Source: Paralithodes platypus (Eukaryota > Arthropoda > Malacostraca > Decapoda > Lithodidae). Taken from it: a stretch of DNA of 64,000 nt. The first letter of the stretch is position 1; each line of letters starts with the position of its first letter. Location of the stretch: positions 30,145,038-30,209,037 of the forward strand of contig CM064512.1 in NCBI GenBank assembly GCA_032716605.1, in the 5' to 3' direction. This document shows, piece after piece, positions 22,237-35,157 of this stretch. The translations under genes and the position numbers were made by a program. Below the pieces are notes generated by a model. The model saw only the letters and a list, made by a program, of their open reading frames with translations. It did not search any database and was not told the DNA's origin.

Positions 22237-22516
22237 GAGCTCACACGTGACTCATATCACAAAATTACCCCCACTTCTGTTTATTGATTTAAGATTAGAC
22301 ACTTTTACTTCTTTCGCTGACCCACTTAACCCTCTCAGTACGATGTTGTATTTCGTCTTTCCATTTGTGTACATTATAATAGTATAATTATTTAGTGTAT
22401 GAAAGATCTGTGGTTAAATAATTGTTGCGATAGTTTGTACCACTTATATTTGTTCATATTCGGAACTTACACTTACACATCACCATTCTGATGACTTACT
22501 TCTAACAGAAAGATGG

Positions 22517-22926
22517 TGTGACGCCTACCAGCTTTGGCAGAATCGCCTCCCGTTAGCCACTAGCACTCGCCAGGGCAGTGAAATGGGCTACAGTTATCAG
22601 AGAATGTTGTTCTTTCTTTCATAGTACTTGCATTGTTACAGACAGTCCAGTGGTGGTCTATATTTTCGTCTGTGACAACGGGAAGTATTTTATATCATGA
22701 GTAGAATATAAGATGCATTGTAGTGAAGTTGAGAGAGAGAGTACGAGCGGGCAGCGTGGGGGCAGTGAGTGTTGCTTCCCTCCTCCCTGCTTCCCTCCTC
22801 CCTCCTCCCTCCCGGAGGAGTTTTTCCCGCGCGCTTTATCTCGCCTCTGATTGGCTGGTGGTTCCTGGCGCCTTCAGGAGGCCTGCTGCCTGGTGACGTA
22901 TCGGCCTGTGATTGGCCGACCACCAT
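22517..22926 (-). mobile_element. Truncated solo LTR (family 2), left arm
   Basis: This is the reverse complement of the last ~395 bp of the LTR at 32,139-33,912, starting at its terminal TGTGACGCC and preceded by ATGG (the CCAT target duplication on the other strand). It stops abruptly at 22,926 where a second copy of the flanking arm sequence begins (ACGCACCAGACGACG), with at most one base of microhomology. Confidence 0.85.
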
Positions 22927-24046
22927 ACGCACCAGACGACGTTGATACGGGCCATACGGCTTTGATACGGACCACACGGTTGTGATACGGCCAGTTCGTG
23001 ATGGAGAACAGACTCAGACGATTTTTTACAGTTGCCGGGGGATTCCCACAAACTTTTGAACACCTCAAAATCTCATATCGACCCCAGATACGTCGCTTGA
23101 ACCGTGAGAGTCACCCACGGCTAATTCCCGATATCCACGATTATGTTGCCGATTCGCCTTATCAGGCTGAAATTTCGAGTCGGGAACTCGACTGGAGGGG
23201 CTTTCGTGTCAGTGTGCAACGACCTATACATACGTGAACTCAACCATTAACTGTGTTGGTGGTGTAATGGTTTGGGTGCTTATGTTATGGGTCTGGTGTC
23301 CCGAGTTCGAATCCCGGGAGGGTCATATCCTTTCAATAATGTATTCAAATGCATTGTTTTTGTTTAATGGAGGATTAATGTTAAGAACGGGGTCTTCTTA
23401 ATTGCTATAGGTCCTGGAACTAATGTCTAGCGAGGCCGGTCCTTAGTGATCTTGGCCCCATTCATTGTTTATTCCTCTCACCTAAACATTAGGCTTTCCA
23501 TAATGTAGTTGGGTGTACTGTAACTCTACATATAGTATTTGTTTGTTATATGTATGAGTACAAGCTATGTGATTAAATGGGCCTATACACATATTGTAGC
23601 CTTTGTAGGCTACAAAGTGTATTATTATTATCGTTATTATCATCAGTGGTCTTAGTTATTCAATGCAGGGATGACACACATACATACACATATATATACA
23701 TAATATTATGCTTCATGTTTACTAATTTACAAGATCTCTCTCTCTCTCCAAAACACCGTCACACCAACACTATTTCTTAAGAGCTCACACGTGACTCATA
23801 TCACAAAATTACCCCCACTTCTGTTTATTGATTTAAGATTAGACACTGTTACTTCTTTCGCTGACCCACTTAACCCTCTCAGTACGATGTTGTATTTCGT
23901 CTTTCCATTTGTGTACATTATAATAGTATATTTATTGTATGATGTGGGTAAATAATTGTTGCGATAGTTTGTACCACTTATATTTGTTCATATTCGGAAC
24001 TTACACTTACACATCACCATTCTGATGACTTACTTCTAACAGTAAG
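22927..24046. repeat. Duplicated inner copy of block D lacking MITE and LTR
   Basis: The segment repeats about 20,868-22,510 (direct orientation) but has a single TTAA at 23,777-23,780 where the MITE sits in the outer copy. It runs uninterrupted through the solo-LTR target at 24,047-24,050 (ATGG). It also carries a longer GTAGCCTTTGTAGGCTAC hairpin near 23,597. It represents an empty version of the locus joined to a filled one. Confidence 0.85.
23254..23324 (+). tRNA. tRNA-like sequence (pseudo-tRNA), inner copy
   Basis: Same A/B-box sequence as 21,201-21,270, with one visible change (TTATGTTATGGG instead of TTAAGTTATGGG). Same doubts about stems. Confidence 0.5.
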
Positions 24047-24665
24047 ATGGATCACAATTCTTGTCTTCCACGCAATCTTCTAAAGCTTTATACTAGTATT
24101 CAATATTAGCCATTATATGTATAATACCCATAAACATACAGAATAAAGTTAGCCCCCCTGGGTCGACCTTCTTGATATAGTGCCGGAGATCTTAGAGGTC
24201 TTTCTGTACGCCAGGTCATTGTTGTTTAAGCGGCAACACACACACTAACAACGTATCACAATTTCGAATACTAACTCGAACACCGTTCAGACCATATTTT
24301 GTTTTCTTTCCCCACTATACATTTATATTGTTATGAAAATGTGCTAATATCTTAAATTGTTTTAGCGGACATAATGCAATAGTTAATGATATAACTCATA
24401 CGAGGTTTACATATCTGCATTCATATAAATATATCTCTTATCTTTAACTGGTTCGAATAACTTTACATATCACCAATGAAACATGCTGTCTATAGAATTA
24501 TGAAACGAATGATATTGAATTACATAGTATAACTTTTCTTTGGTCAAATTGAATCTGGATGTTTAATATATTTTTGTGTTTTAGATATTTTATGATGTCG
24601 GAAATTATGATTACCATTATTTTAAGTATTATTTTTATAGTTATTGTTATTATTATTATTATTAT

Positions 24666-24699
<34 letters not shown>

Positions 24700-25914
24700 T
24701 CAATTCAATGCAATTGTCTTGATTTCATAATATATACAACATTTACATTCATGTACACATATTTATGTTTTCATATTCAAAGTATCAAACACATTACTAT
24801 CTCATCAAAATAATTGTGGACAGATAAACAAACTAATAAATACAATTTTCACAAACAAATCAATACGAATAAAATACATGGATAGTTTTTTGGTGCACAC
24901 TAAATTATAAAGAACAAAAATACTGTATATTACATAGTCATGACTAATAATTATCTGTGTTAGCGCCACCAACAACCCAGCTTCAGAGCAACATCAAAGT
25001 ACTGTGATACGCCAGGCAACATATCAAGTTACATTACAACAAGGCGTTAATGGCATTATGTAATATACTTCATATATTACAGGTGGTAATAACAATCCCT
25101 GCTGCTTTTCAAATTACTGAATCACACACGACATGCTATCCGTAACCTATGGTCTATAACTTTATTCAGCCGAAGGTGTGTGCTGGTATTGCATTACTAT
25201 AGACAATTGTGTTGATGGCTGTTTGTTATTGGTACCGAAAAGTGTACTAACGAAACTGTTCCAATACATGTCATTACACACTCTGAATAATACTCTACCT
25301 GGTTAATAAAAAGTAACTATTTTAATGTAATTGTTTTCATCGTATAACTGACATTCCATCCAGACAGGCATGTGATTTATGTTGCTAACAATTATCTAGA
25401 CATATATATATATATATATATATACTAATGGTGATCAACTTAATTGGAATGGTTCTTGTCTGTTACGGCATGAATTGTGATATTTTGTGTTTTTTGCTCA
25501 TGAAATTGTGCATGTACAATTTAGAGGAGCAATGTTACACCACTTTTGTGTAATAAAATATACAGTTTAAAGCCTCTAGGATATACACCATTGTATTGCC
25601 TCATTTGCATTCAATACCCTTTCAAATGGTCCATTAGTGTTCAAGATTGTACACTACCCGCATAAACGACGCCTTTCTGGTCCTCCATTGAACTTACATT
25701 AATAAGATCATATGGTGTAATCTACTGGCTGAGGATAGCGAGAGCGTGGAGGAGAGTTATGGATAAGAAATATATATATATATATATACATCCATATAAT
25801 TATACTGTATATGGATAATCTATTTTTTATTAATTTCAAAACAACACCAAACACCTCCAATGAAATTAATGCAAGTATATATGTCATCCATCAGGATTCG
25901 AACCCGGGTTATCA

Positions 25915-27200
25915 AGAAAAGCTCCCAGGAAAAAATAAACATGGGAACATCAAGCCTTCGTCTATTCTCTCAAGACATCTTCAGGGTAATACAATAATAC
26001 AGTGAAAGTCAGAGGCTTAACCCTGGAGAGGTAACGCTCAAAAACTTAATTTTCATGGTATGGTCGTTGTGAATATGCACATCAACTTTGACCTCAAATA
26101 TCTCCCAAACCAAAAGACTTAGAGACTTAATGAAAATTGCTAAAAATAATATAAGGATCCCTTAATATTGATAAGTAATTAGTATTTTTAAATAATTTAA
26201 TACAAAAATAAGTAGAGGTTTTAAGTTAGTCTTACCTAAAAAATAAAAACAAATACTAAATTCGCCCTGAGGGTGCTGGGACTCTGAGGATGTGGATGGC
26301 AATGGTGGGGCTGATTGGTGTAGGAAGGACGACCCTGTAGTCCCCATACGTTGAGAGAAGAGCGAAGTTGCAAAATGGGTTAAAATTTCGACCCTCTAAA
26401 CAATTTGCCCCATTTTCAAAAAATCATTTTGATACCCAAATATACTTGAAATCAAACCAAAACCAATATAGTGCTTCCTACATGGTTCTATTATAATACC
26501 AAAGTGCAATAATCGAGATCTGAGTAACATAGATACTACAATAAAATAGTATATGGAGGTAACTGAATTCATGTCATGAAAAATTCCTTACCCAAAGTAT
26601 GGTAACATCAGACCCACAGTATGGCAACATCAGACACACTAGCCTGCTGAGCTTGTTCCCTCACCATCTGGCTAAGATGCCTATCACTTCCAGATCAATA
26701 TCTCAAGTCACAATATCACTAGTGTCCACTTTTCGATATAAGTAAATGTCACTACCTATGTAAGGTTGTTGCAGACTTACAACGGATACATCCTGTTTGA
26801 GCCTGTTCTTATGTTGCTGGGTGAGCAGCACCTCCACACCCGACTGAGGCCTACAGCACACTGACTGCCTGCAGGCTGATAACTGACAATATGGCCATGT
26901 GGGATGTGCAGACTCAAAAAAACTTGTTTTGCGCACCACGCCCGTGCAAATAGGCAACGGCGTATCCTCTCCAGGGTATACCCCATCTTACATAGTCACA
27001 TGTTGCCATTTTACTGCCTTTTCATAGGCAGTAAGATGGCAACACTTTTGTGTATTATATGCTAGTTAGCATCTCACAGATGATATAGAAGGGGTATTTA
27101 AGCCTCTGCTTTCCACTGTATTATTGTATTACCCTGAAGATGTCTTGAGAGAATAGACGAAAGCTTGGTGTTCCAATGTTTATTTCTTCTTGCGAGTTCT
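25915..27200. mobile_element. TIR element next to tRNA-like sequence, left copy
   Basis: About 110 bp at each end are inverted copies: AGAAAAGCTC...AAATAAACATGGGAACATCAAGCC...GACATCTTCAGGGTAATACAATAATACAGTG at 25,915-26,005 and its reverse complement at 27,113-27,200. The interior (about 1.1 kb) is unlike any coding domain I know. The left flank is a tRNA B-box (GGTTCGAATCC on the minus strand, 25,892-25,907), the right flank a TA run and the tRNA-like array. This is a non-autonomous DNA element of unknown superfamily. Mirror copy: 28,979-30,275. Confidence 0.65.
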
Positions 27201-27202
27201 AT

Positions 27203-27226
27203 TATATATATATATATATATATATT
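27203..27226. repeat. TA microsatellite flanking the array, left
   Basis: About 12 TA units between the TIR element and the tRNA-like array. The mirror run at 28,928-28,976 is about twice as long. Confidence 0.9.
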
Positions 27227-27227
27227 T

Positions 27228-28201
27228 CTAATCTCTCAGTGGGGTTCGAACCGCCGACCGTCAGGACGATAGCCGACGCTTTAAGCAACTACACCACGGT
27301 AGAAAAGACACTCAACCCTCTATCCTATTTATGTTAGGGAGAAGGGAAACCCACTAGGCGAATATATTTCAATTCATACCTAGTTGTAGGATCCATATTC
27401 CAGAATACCATACAAGGATTTCTGAGTGTCCCGACGCAACTAGGGCCGAAATTGATTTAATTTAATTCTAACCCACCAAGCATAAGAGTTACAAATATTG
27501 AGTATATATCACAAATACACGTGAGCCACTAAATGTTTCTAATCTCTCGGTGGGGTTCGAACCGCCGACCGTCAGGACGATAGCCGACGCTTTAATCAGC
27601 TACACCATGGCAGTCTAAAAGACACTCAACCCTCTATCCTATTTATGTTAAGGAGAAGGGAAACCCACTAGGTGAATATATTTCAATTCATACCTAGTCG
27701 TAGGATCCATATTCCAGAATACCATACAAGGATTTCTGAGTGTCCCGACGCAACTCGGGCCGAAATTGATTTCATTTAATTCTAACCCACCAAGCATGAG
27801 AGTTACACATATTGAGTATATATCACAAATACACCTGAGAAACTAAATGTTTCTAATCTCTCAGTGGGGTTCGAACCGCCGACCGTCAGGACGATAGGCG
27901 ACACTTTAATCAACTACACCACGGCAGTCTAAAAGACACTCAACCCTATATCCTATTTATGATAGGGAGAAGGGAAACCCACTAGGCGAATATATTGCAA
28001 TTCATACCTAGTCGTAGGATCCATATTCCAGAATACCATACAAGGATTTCCGAGTGTCCCGACGCAACTATGGCCGAAATTGATTTAATTTAATTCTAAC
28101 CCAGCATGCATGAGAGTTACAAATATTGAGTATATATCACAAATACACGTGAGCCACTAAATTATTCTAATCTCTCAGTGGGGTTCGAACCGCCGACCGT
28201 C
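27228..28201 (-). repeat. Tandem array of ~310-bp tRNA-like units, left half
   Basis: Three full units and one truncated unit repeat at about 311-313 bp. Each has a tRNA-like head on the minus strand (27,231-27,299, 27,543-27,611, 27,857-27,926; partial 28,170-28,201) with A box GTGTAGTTGATTAAAGC and B box GGTTCGAACCCC, followed by a ~240-bp body. The anticodon-arm region (GTCGG...CTGAC) can pair. The array ends mid-unit at the symmetry centre. Confidence 0.8.
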
Positions 28202-28924
28202 TTTTAGACTGCCGTGGTGTAGTTGATTAAAGCGTCGGCTATCGTCCTGAAGGTCGGCGGTTCGAACCCCACTGAGAGATTAGAAACATTTAGTGGCTCA
28301 GTACTGGCTCACGTGTATTTGTGATATATACTCAATATTTGTAACTCTCATGCTTGGTGGGTTAGAATTAAATTAAATCAATTTCGGCCCGAGTTGCGTC
28401 GGGATACTCAGAAATCCTTGTACAGTATGGTATTCTGGAATATGGATCCTACGACTAGGTATGAATTGAAATATATTCGCCTAGTGGGTTTCCCTTCTCC
28501 CTACCATAAATAGGATAGAGGGTTGAGTGTCTTTTAGACTGCTGTGGTGTAGTTGATTAAAGCTTCGGCTATCGTCCTGACGGTCGGCGGTTCGAACCCC
28601 ACTGAGAGATTAGAAACATTTAGTGGCTCACGTGTATTTGTGATATATACTCAATATTTGTAACTCTCATGCTTGGTGGGTTAGAATTAAATTAAATAAA
28701 TTTTGGCCCGAGTTGTGTCGGGACACTCAGAAATCCTTGTATGGTATTCTGGAATATGAATCCTACGACTAGGTATGAATTGAAATATATTCGCCTAGTG
28801 GGTTTCCCTTCTCCCTAACATAAATAGGATAGAGGGTTGAGTGTCTTTTAGACTGCCGTGGTGTAGTTGATTAAAGCGTCGGCTATCGTCCTGACGGTCG
28901 GCGGTTCGAACCCCACTGAGAGAT

Positions 28925-28927
<3 letters not shown>
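28202..28927 (+). repeat. Tandem array of ~310-bp tRNA-like units, right half
   Basis: Here the same units are in plus orientation, with tRNA-like heads at 28,211-28,278, 28,541-28,608 and 28,854-28,924 and a final unit cut by the TA run. The first unit has an 17-bp internal duplication (GGCTCAGTACTGGCTCAC, near 28,295). The half has about one unit fewer than the left half. The junction with the left half reads GTCTTTTAGAC, a short inverted repeat. Confidence 0.8.
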
Positions 28928-28978
<51 letters not shown>

Positions 28979-28979
<1 letters not shown>

Positions 28980-30275
28980 GAACTCGCAAGAAGAAATAAA
29001 CATTGGAACACCAAGCTTTAGTCTATTCTCTCAAGACATATTCAGGGTAATACAATAATACAGTGGAAGTCAGAGGCTTAAATACCCCTTCTATATCATC
29101 TGTGAGATGCTAACTAGCATATAATACACAAAAGTGTTGCCATCTTACTGCCTAAGAAAAGGCAGGACAATGGCATCATGTGACTATGTAACATGGGGTA
29201 TACCCTGGAGAGGATACGCCGTTGCCTATTTGCATGGGCGTGGTGCGCAAAACAAGTTTTTTTGAGTCTGCACATCCCACATGACCATATCGGCCTGCAG
29301 GCAGTCAGTGTGCTGTAGGCCTCAGTCGGGTGTGGAGGTGCTGCTCACCCAGCAACATGAGAACAGGCTCAAACAGGATATATCCATTGTAAATCTGCAA
29401 CAACCTTCCATAGGTAGTGACATTTACTTATATCAAAAAGTGTACACTAGTGATATTGTGACTTGAGATATTGATCTGGAAGTGATAAGCATCTTAGCCA
29501 GATGGTGAGGGAACAAGGTCAGCAGGTTAGTGTGTCTGAGGTTGCCATACTGTGGGTCTGATGTTGCCATACTTTGGGTAAGGAATTTTTCATGACATGA
29601 TTTCAGTTACCTCCATATACTATTTTATTGTAGTATCTATGTTACTCAGATCTCGATTATTGTACTTTGGTATTATAATAGACCCATGTAGGAAGCACTA
29701 TGTTGATTTTGGTTTGATTTCAAGTATATTTTGGTATCAAAAAGATTTTTTGAAAATGGGGCAAATTTTTTAGAGGGTCGAAATTTTAACCCATTTTGCA
29801 ACTTCGCACTTCTCTCAACGTATGGAAACTACATGGTCGTCCTTCCTACACCAATCAGCCCCACCATTGCCATCCACAACCACAGAGTCCCAGCACCCTC
29901 AAGACGAATTTAGTATTTGTTTTCATTTTTTAAGTAAGACTAACTTAGGACGTCTACTTATTTTTGTATTAATTATTTAAAAATACTAATTACCTTTCAA
30001 TATCTATTATTTACTAAAACAATATTAAGGGATCCTTTTATTATTTTTAGCAATTTTCATTAAGTCTCTAAGTCTTTTGGTTTGGGAGATATTTGAGGTC
30101 AAATTTGATGTGCATATTCACAACGACCATACCATGAAAATTAAGTTTTTGAGCGTTACCTCTCCAGGGTTAAGCCTCTGACTTCCACTGTATTATTGTA
30201 TTACCCTGAAGATGTCTTGAGAGAATAGACGAAGGCTTGATGTTCCCATGTTTATTTTTTCCTGCGAGCTTTTCT
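28979..30275. mobile_element. TIR element next to tRNA-like sequence, right copy
   Basis: Mirror copy of 25,915-27,200 with the same ~110-bp inverted ends. Its outer boundary adjoins ACCCGGGTTTGAATCC, the tRNA B-box-like flank (30,281-30,296). Confidence 0.65.
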
Positions 30276-31509
30276 TGATAACCCGGGTTTGAATCCTGGT
30301 GGATCACATAATTATATACTTGCATTAATTTCATTGGAGGTGTTTGGTGTTGTTTTGAAATTAATAAAAAATTGATTATCCATATACAGTATAATTATAT
30401 GGATGTATATATATATATATATATTTCTTATCCATAACTCTCCTCCACGCTCTCGCTATCCTCAGCCAGTAGATTACACCTTATGATCTTATTAATGTAA
30501 GTTCAATGGAGGACCAGAAAGGCGTTGTTTATGCGGGTAGTGTACAATCTTGAACACTAATGGACCATTTGAAAGGGTATTGAATGCAAATGAGGCAATA
30601 CAATGGTGTATATCCTAGAGGCTTTAAACTGTATATTTTATTACACAAAAGTGGTGTAACATTGCTCCTCTAAATTGTACATGCACAATTTCATGAGCAA
30701 AAAACACAAAATATCACAATTCATGCCGTAACAGACAAGAACCATTCCAATTAAGTTGATCACCATTAGTATATATATATATGTCTAGATAATTGTTAGT
30801 AACATAAATCACATGCCTGTCTGGATGGAATGTCAATTATACGATGAAAATAATCACATTAAAATAGTTACTTTTTATTAACCAGGTATAGTATTATTCA
30901 GAGTGTGTAATGACATGTATTGAAACAGTTTCGTTAGTGCACTTTTCGGTACCAATAACAAACAGCCATCAACACAATTGTCTATAGTAATGCAATACCA
31001 GCACACACCTTCGGCTGAATAAAGTTATAGACTATAGGTTACGGATAGCATGTCGTGTGTGATTCAGTAATTTGAAAAGCAGCAGGGATTGTTATTACCA
31101 CCTGTAATATATGAAGTATATATGAAGTATATTACATAATGCCATTAACGCCTTGTTGTAATGTAACTTGATATGTTGCCTGGCGTATCACAGTACTTTG
31201 ATGTTGCTCTGAAGCTGGGTTGTTGGTGGCGCTAACACAGATAATTATTAGTCATGACTATGTAATATACAGTATTTGTTTTCTTTATAATTTAGTGTGC
31301 ACCAAAACATTATCCATATATTTTATTCGTATTGATTTGTTTGTGAAAATGTTCTTTATTAGTTTGTTTATCTGTCCACAATTATTTTGATGAGATAGTA
31401 ATGTGTTTGATACTTTGAATATGAAAACAAAAATATGTGTACATGCATGTAAATATTGTATATATTATGAAATAAAGACAATTGCATTGAATTGAACTAC
31501 TACTACTAC

Positions 31510-31542
<33 letters not shown>

Positions 31543-32138
31543 TAACTATAAAAAGAATACTTAAAATAATGGTAATCATAATTTCCGACATCATAAAATA
31601 TCTAAAACACAAAAATATATTAAACATCCAGATTCAATTTGACCAAAGAAAAGTTATACTATGTAATTCAATATCATTCGTTTCATAATTCTATAGACAG
31701 CATGTTTCATTGGTGATATGTAAAGTTATTCGAACCAGTTAAAGATAACAGATATATTTATATGAATGCAGATATGTAAACCTCGTATGAGTTATATCAT
31801 TAACTATTGCATTATGTCCGCTAAAACAATTTACGATATTAGCACATTTTCATAACAATATAAATGTATAGTGGGGAAAGAAAACAAAATATGGTCTGAA
31901 CGGTGTGCGAGTTAGTATTCGAAATTGTGATACGTTGTTAGTGTGTGTGTTGCCGCTAAAACAACAATGACCTGACGTACAGAAAGACCTCTAAGATCTC
32001 CGGCACTATATCAAGAGGGTCGACCCAGGGGGGCTAACTTTATTCTGTATATTTATGGGTATATACATATAATGGCTAATATTGAATACTAGTATAAAGC
32101 ATTAGAAGATTGTGTGGAAGAGAAGAATTGTGATCCAT

Positions 32139-33912
32139 TGTTATGACCGGGGCTCCGAATAAAACAAGGGCACTTAAAGATTGGACTAGTAATAGGGCAC
32201 TATGCAACAACAGTACGCTAGATCCAAACCCTTGAACTTATATGCCGGCTAACAAAAACACCTATACCCTCCAGAGTTAATTTGCAATAACGGGGTATGC
32301 TTAACTGGGCATAAATGTACTCTACTTCAGGCTAACCCACACTGGTATAGCCTGATAACACACAATATGCAAGCTATGGAAAGATCAATTAAATCAATGC
32401 AAGATTTAATATAATAAAAATATGCTTCAATATAGTTACTCTACACAACAATAAACTCTTCACTCCTATCTGAAAGAAAGTGAAGTCTTGTCCTACAGCA
32501 TAGACCTGGAAACTTCTGAAGAAAGTCTGATGCTCATAAGATGCCCATATCTTAAATTATAGAAAGGCAGGAGGCAGGACACCCAATGTGTATACAGAGT
32601 ACACAAAAAGATAGGACATATAATGTTAACTGACACGAGAATATTATAAATGCGCAACGGCAGTAATGTTCAACACTAAAAGAAATGATTCCTCATCAAC
32701 GAAACAGTCTACTATGGTTGTGCAACTCAACAACAACCTAGACTCATAAATGCAGTGAATAATAATGCATACATATCATAAAGAGCTCATATCCTAACTA
32801 GTGTCTGCTAGGTGAATAAAGTCTAGCTGGGATATCAAGGTTAGGAAACTGTGGCTGAGCAAGACTGGCTCATAGCCTAGCGTTGTCCTTAAGGCGGTAT
32901 GATTAAAGTTACGTTAATGACGGGGATGCTCTCTTGGTAGATCCAGATCTCAAGTATCTGGTTCTACCCTGGCGATCCCTCAAAAGTCAAGCAAAGAGGC
33001 AGCACTGTGTGACAAGGTAGTAGGCTAATGCCCTCTTACCACACGATGCTGCACTCGCAAAAGGCACAACCAAAAAGACAACCTAGGCTACCACAGAAAC
33101 CGTCGAAGTTGTGTAGGTATAAGCGAACCGTACACACATCGCTGACAACGACAACAGAAGCCTTATCCCAGTCTAGCATTAAATAACCAAGCAGAGCACT
33201 AAATCAATAATGGAGACACACACCGAGTTCTTAACCTCTACTAACTAAGAACCCTCAAACCTATTCTAAGTACATGTAAATATCTCCGAGGACGGCGCAT
33301 GCAATACAATGGGCCGGCTATGGAAACCGTATGCAGAACCCAAGGGGATAAGTAATTGAATAAAGGTGAGGAGCAATGGAAAAGAAGAAGGTCAGAGAGA
33401 GAGATAGTGGTAAAGAGGGTGATCGGGAGAGAGTATGCAAAGGGATGTTAGAAGCATGCACACCAAGTCTGTCCTGAGGAGTGTAGCTCCTCGGGACCCA
33501 CAGGATCTCACAAAGGCATGGTGGTCGGCCAATCACAGGCCGATACGTCACCAGGCAGCAGGCCTCCTGAAGGCGCCAGGAACCACCAGCCAATCAGAGG
33601 CGAGAGAAAACGCGCGGGAAAAACTCCTCCGGGAGGGAGGAGGGAGGAGGGAAGCAACACTCACTGCCCCCACGCTGCCCGCTCGTACTCTCTCTCTCAA
33701 CTTCACTACAATGCATCTTATATTCTACTCATGATATAAAATACTTCCCGTTGTCACAGCCGAAAATATAGACCACCACTGGACTGTCTGTAACAATGCA
33801 AGTACTATGAAAGAAAGAACAACATTCTCTGATAACTGTAGCCCATTTCACTGCCCTGGCGAGTGCTAGTGGCTAACGGGAGGTGATTCTGCCAAAGCTG
33901 GTAGGCGTCACA
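32139..33912 (+). mobile_element. Solo LTR, gypsy family 2
   Basis: A 1,774-bp LTR starts TGTTATGACCGGGG and ends GGCGTCACA, flanked by CCAT at 32,135-32,138 and 33,913-33,916. The left inner arm shows the empty site (24,047-24,050). It shares the gypsy LTR layout (CAACAACAGTACGCTAGATCC near 32,205; CTCTCTTGGTAG near 32,930; TCTACCCTGGCG near 32,964) but is clearly a different family. CCAAT boxes at 33,529-33,533 and 33,591-33,595 flank a partial CRE (ACGTCACC). No internal region remains, so it formed by LTR-LTR recombination. Confidence 0.9.
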
Positions 33913-34192
33913 CCATCTTACTGTTAGAAGTAAGTCATCAGAATGGTGATGTGTAAGTGTAAGTTCCGAATATGAACAAATATAAGTGGTACAAACTATC
34001 GCAACAATTATTTACCCACAGATCTTTCATACACTAAATAATTATACTATTATAATGTACACAAATGGAAAGACGAAATACAACATCATACTGAGAGGGT
34101 TAAGTGGGTCAGCGAAAGAAGTAAAAGTGTCTAATCTTAAATCAATAAACAGAAGTGGGGGTAATTTTGTGATATGAGTCACGTGTGAGCTC

Positions 34193-34677
34193 TTAACACC
34201 TAATGAGCGGCCTAGGCGGTAATTTATATGTACCACCCAGCGGGGTGTTTTTACCCTAAATAGGGTTGTTTACGTGATCATTGTCATGCCTAAATAAGAC
34301 CCAGAGCATAAAACAAGTATCTATCCCTGAAAGGGCATAAACAGAGCTTTCCAATGACACCCCAACCATCCTTGTACGACCGCTAGTTTTCTTGCAACGA
34401 TCGCACAACACGAGTGCAAAAACCATGTAATTAGGTACTTTCCCTACATAATTCCCTGTGTAGCGAGTGTGAGGGGGGAAGGAAGGGTGGTTTTCACTTC
34501 AGTTGGCCCACCGCGGTGGTGTGCGACGGTCATAGCCTTACTACGCTCCTCATACTGCTCAGCTCTCTCTCTGCAACATTACGTGCTGAAAATGGCACAC
34601 GACATAAGTTGTGAACCGCCACTTAGTCCAAATTTCTTTCACACGACATAAGTTGCGCGCCACCAATAAAGGGTTAA
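34193..34677. mobile_element. piggyBac-like MITE, copy 3
   Basis: TTAA at 34,193-34,196 and 34,674-34,677, with the same ends as copy 2 in mirror orientation. It is present in this arm and the outer left copy, absent from the inner left copy. Confidence 0.9.
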
Positions 34678-35157
34678 GAAATAGTGTTGGTGTGACGGTG
34701 TTTTGGAGAAAGAGAGAGAGCTACAGCTAGCGAGAAAGAGAGAGAGAGAGAGATCTTGTAAAATAGTAAACACGAAGCATAATATTATGTATATAATATG
34801 TGTGTATGTATGTGTGTCATCCCTGCATTGAATAACTAAGACCACTGATGATAATAACGATAATAATAATACACTTTGAAGCCTACAATATGTGTATAGG
34901 CCCATTTAATCACGTAGCTTGTACTCATACATATAACAAACAAATAATATATGTAGAGTTACAGTACACCCAACTACATTATGGAAAGCCTAATGTTTAG
35001 GTGAGAGGAAAAAACAATGAATGGGGCCAAGATCACTAAGGACCGGCCTCGCTAGACATTAGTTCCAGGACCTATTGCAATTAAGAACACCCCGTTCTTA
35101 ACATTAATCCTCCATTAAACAAAAGCAATGCCTTTGAATACATTATTGAAAAGATAT

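Larger units (their letters stand above)
20749..22516. repeat. Palindrome left arm, block D, outer copy (pairs with 33,913-35,680)
   Basis: The block resumes arm homology after the gypsy insertion and is collinear in reverse with 33,913-35,680. It contains a GTGCC-rich MITE-like stretch, three to four ~20-bp units of the TTTGATACGGACCATACG type (20,873-20,945), a tRNA-like sequence, a CT run and MITE copy 2. It repeats, minus the MITE, at 22,927-24,046. Confidence 0.85.
24047..28201. repeat. Palindrome left arm, inner block F (pairs with 28,202-32,138)
   Basis: The innermost left arm holds AT-rich intergenic sequence, an ATT/AGT microsatellite (24,645-24,700; mirror 31,497-31,550), a TA run at 25,400-25,424, a 1.3 kb inverted-repeat element and the tRNA-like array. 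An 84-codon open frame at 24,559-24,813 is mirrored at 31,382-31,627, but much of it is the translated microsatellite. No gene is recognised. Confidence 0.9.
28202..32138. repeat. Palindrome right arm, inner block F'
   Basis: This is the reverse-complement partner of 24,047-28,201. It differs by point changes, microsatellite length (TA run 28,928-28,976; ATT run 31,512-31,540) and small indels such as a short duplication near 31,118. Nothing coding is recognised. Confidence 0.9.

Noticed and set aside
24559..24813. 84-codon frame mirrored at 31,382
   Set aside because: Much of it is a translated ATT/AGT microsatellite whose length differs between arms.
27228..28927. CRISPR-like array
   Set aside because: Units are ~310 bp with no short repeat/unique spacer structure, and the sequence is clearly eukaryotic repeat DNA.
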